A stretch of DNA of 64,000 bases, from positions 4,641,001 through 4,705,000 of the forward strand of contig NZ_CP151951.1 in the NCBI RefSeq assembly GCF_038592985.1. Direction: 5' to 3'. Below the pieces are notes generated by a model that saw nothing but the letters and a program-made list of their open reading frames with translations, did no database searches and was not told the origin of the DNA. The stretch is from Paenibacillus sp. FSL R10-2782. GTDB lineage: Bacteria > Bacillota > Bacilli > Paenibacillales > Paenibacillaceae. The translations under genes were made by a program, and so were the position numbers. Positions 62,701 to 64,000 of the stretch are shown here, piece after piece (positions within the stretch are counted from its first letter, which is position 1; each line of letters opens with the position of its first letter).

Positions 62701-63931
62701 TGAATGGACGCACCTGGTTCATTCCAAGTACCCGATCATAGCTATCATTTTTCCGCTGATTGCAGTGCTGGGATATTCACTGCTACTCCCAAGCAGCCAA
62801 ATTAACGAAGCTAACGTAGTCGTGGTGGATCAGGATAACACAGCCTATAGCCGTGAGTTCATCCAGAAAATAGATGCCTCCCCTAACATGAACGTGGCTG
62901 AGGTTGTTTCATACACTGACAACCCTGAACAATATTTTTATCACGAGAAATTTTTGGCTGTTATTTCTCTGCCGAAGGGGTTAGAGGCCAATCACAATCG
63001 CTCCCTTTCCAGTCGTGTGGGGCTGATTCTGGATAATACCAATGCGCAATCTATTACTTTGATTCGCACGGCCATGCAGGAAATTAGCGTATCCGAGAAT
63101 ATGGGACTGTCCGTTCCAGCTATTATGAAAACAGGAATGAACGCGGAACAGGCCCAGGGAGCCCTGAATGGTATTGCTCTGGAAGTACGTTCTCTCTTTA
63201 ATCCAACCAATGATTATCAGAATACATCAGTGCTTGCATTTACCTGTATGTTCTCCTTTATGATGTTAAACATTAACAGCTTGCCTCTGATCGCCAGACT
63301 AAGGGTTTCCCGAAGGCTGGCTGCAGAACTTCAAAATCCGTTCAATATATTGCTGCGTATTCTTCCTTACACGCTGTTTTCGACGGCAGGTTTAATCTTC
63401 TCTCTCGGAGTACTTAAAATGTTTGGGGGCAGCCGTTTCGAGGCCAATCCGGTTCTCTTTATCATTCCGGTTGTTCTGTACGTATTCGGTACAGTTTGTC
63501 TCAATATTCTGGTAGCATGGGGAGCCGCACATCCGGGAGTAGCCATCGGCAGAATGGTTATTGTACTCATGCCTGCTTTTGTGCTCTCGGGAGCCGTTCT
63601 TTCAAGATCGTTATTTCCGTCTTTAGCAATCCAAATCGGTGATTTCTTTCCATTTGCATGGCTGTACAAATTTGTGCGCTCGATGGGACTGCGTGGTGCA
63701 CCTTTACAAGAAATGCTTCCCGAGCTTGGATCCATGTTACTATATGTCGGTGTACTCTCCATGCTGGTCATAGCCAGAGCGCTGTGGGAAAAACAAAAGC
63801 TGGCCAAAAATGCTACAGGCGATGCTCCTGGAATGGGAGCGGCTCATTCCGCTGCTCCCAGTATGCCTGGCAGCGGAATCTCTGCACAAGGAGGTGCGTC
63901 CGCGCCTATACACAAGCCAATAAAAGGGTAG
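62684..63931 (+). CDS. ABC-2 type membrane permease
   Basis: 415 residues. N-terminal helix (about 17-37), an extracellular domain (about 40-180; VVVVDQDNTAYSREFIQKIDASP) and five to six C-terminal helices, the YhgE/ABC-2 transporter layout. A 35-residue Gly/Ala/Pro/Ser-rich tail ends the protein. No ATP-binding gene is present in the visible operon marR-hlyD-permease. It may be an ATPase-independent exporter component or use an ATPase encoded elsewhere. A terminator follows, so the operon appears to end here. Confidence 0.85.
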   Translation: MKSLRDEWTHLVHSKYPIIAIIFPLIAVLGYSLLLPSSQINEANVVVVDQDNTAYSREFIQKIDASPNMNVAEVVSYTDNPEQYFYHEKFLAVISLPKGLEANHNRSLSSRVGLILDNTNAQSITLIRTAMQEISVSENMGLSVPAIMKTGMNAEQAQGALNGIALEVRSLFNPTNDYQNTSVLAFTCMFSFMMLNINSLPLIARLRVSRRLAAELQNPFNILLRILPYTLFSTAGLIFSLGVLKMFGGSRFEANPVLFIIPVVLYVFGTVCLNILVAWGAAHPGVAIGRMVIVLMPAFVLSGAVLSRSLFPSLAIQIGDFFPFAWLYKFVRSMGLRGAPLQEMLPELGSMLLYVGVLSMLVIARALWEKQKLAKNATGDAPGMGAAHSAAPSMPGSGISAQGGASAPIHKPIKG

Positions 63932-63959
63932 CTATCCCCACTTCATACTTAAAATAAAA

Positions 63960-64000
63960 AGCACCTTTGAAATCACTATAACAGTGGTTTTGAAGGTGCT
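63960..64000 (+). terminator. Intrinsic terminator at the window edge
   Basis: AGCACCTT (63960-63967) pairs with AAGGTGCT (63993-64000), with an inner CACT/AGTG stem. Any T-run lies beyond the window. Confidence 0.75.

Overview
The window looks like chromosome of a spore-forming Firmicute of the Paenibacillus type, most likely the P. polymyxa group. The evidence is strong AGGAGG-type ribosome binding sites, frequent TTG/GTG starts, B. subtilis-like gene orders (yclNOPQ-type siderophore importer; deoC-cdd-nupC-deoB-deoD-pdp), and regulator families typical of the genus. Genus assignment is inference from protein content; no rRNA is present. No intact tRNA, prophage, IS element or CRISPR array was seen.

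Layout: 0-6.7 kb holds peptide deformylase, a broken small bacteriocin-like peptide gene, a four-gene surface-polysaccharide operon (two family-2 glycosyltransferases, flippase, pyruvyltransferase) and a DUF1836 regulator. 6.9-10.8 kb holds a CNNM/HlyC membrane protein, UppP, a thioredoxin-like protein and an aldo/keto reductase. 11.0-14.7 kb is a Fur-boxed siderophore ABC operon. 15.2-20.1 kb is a two-component system followed by a MacB-like ABC transporter. 20.2-26.4 kb holds a decayed acetyltransferase, an MhqO-like dioxygenase with an MhqR-like operator, an M3 peptidase, a PdxK-like kinase and an HTH/TPR-type regulator. 26.6-32.3 kb is a phosphorus-scavenging block: a 5'-nucleotidase-family enzyme divergent from phnD-phnC-phnE-phnE, with Pho-box-like direct repeats in the shared intergenic region.

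At 32.4-34.6 kb sits an AT-rich accessory island: an XRE regulator, a DarG-type macrodomain antitoxin and a DarT-type DNA ADP-ribosyltransferase with a C-terminal extension. Next come a class V aminotransferase and a sulfate importer (sbp-cysT-cysW, no ATPase gene here). The sulfate operon's leader carries a CymR-like box and a structured, terminator-ended RNA that I cannot assign to a known riboswitch. 40.8-47.5 kb is the complete nucleoside catabolic deo operon with its SorC/DeoR-family regulator.

47.8-50.5 kb holds an orphan CheW, an SPFH protein and about 1 kb of non-coding DNA with a tRNA-like relic and a dispersed palindromic repeat. 50.5-54.6 kb is an unusual operon of FAD monooxygenase, RibA-like and RibD proteins, divergent from an HxlR regulator with repeated TTTACTTT-type palindromes between them. 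The rest holds a second HxlR divergent from a DJ-1/PfpI protein, a DUF1835 protein, a YoaK-like membrane protein, an AlaX editing protein, a LysR/CynX pair, and a MarR-HlyD-ABC2 permease operon cut at the window edge.

Most promising for follow-up: the sulfate leader RNA, the HxlR-controlled monooxygenase-ribA-ribD operon, the extended DarT system, the frameshifted bacteriocin-like gene, and the shared operator between the DUF1836 and CNNM genes.
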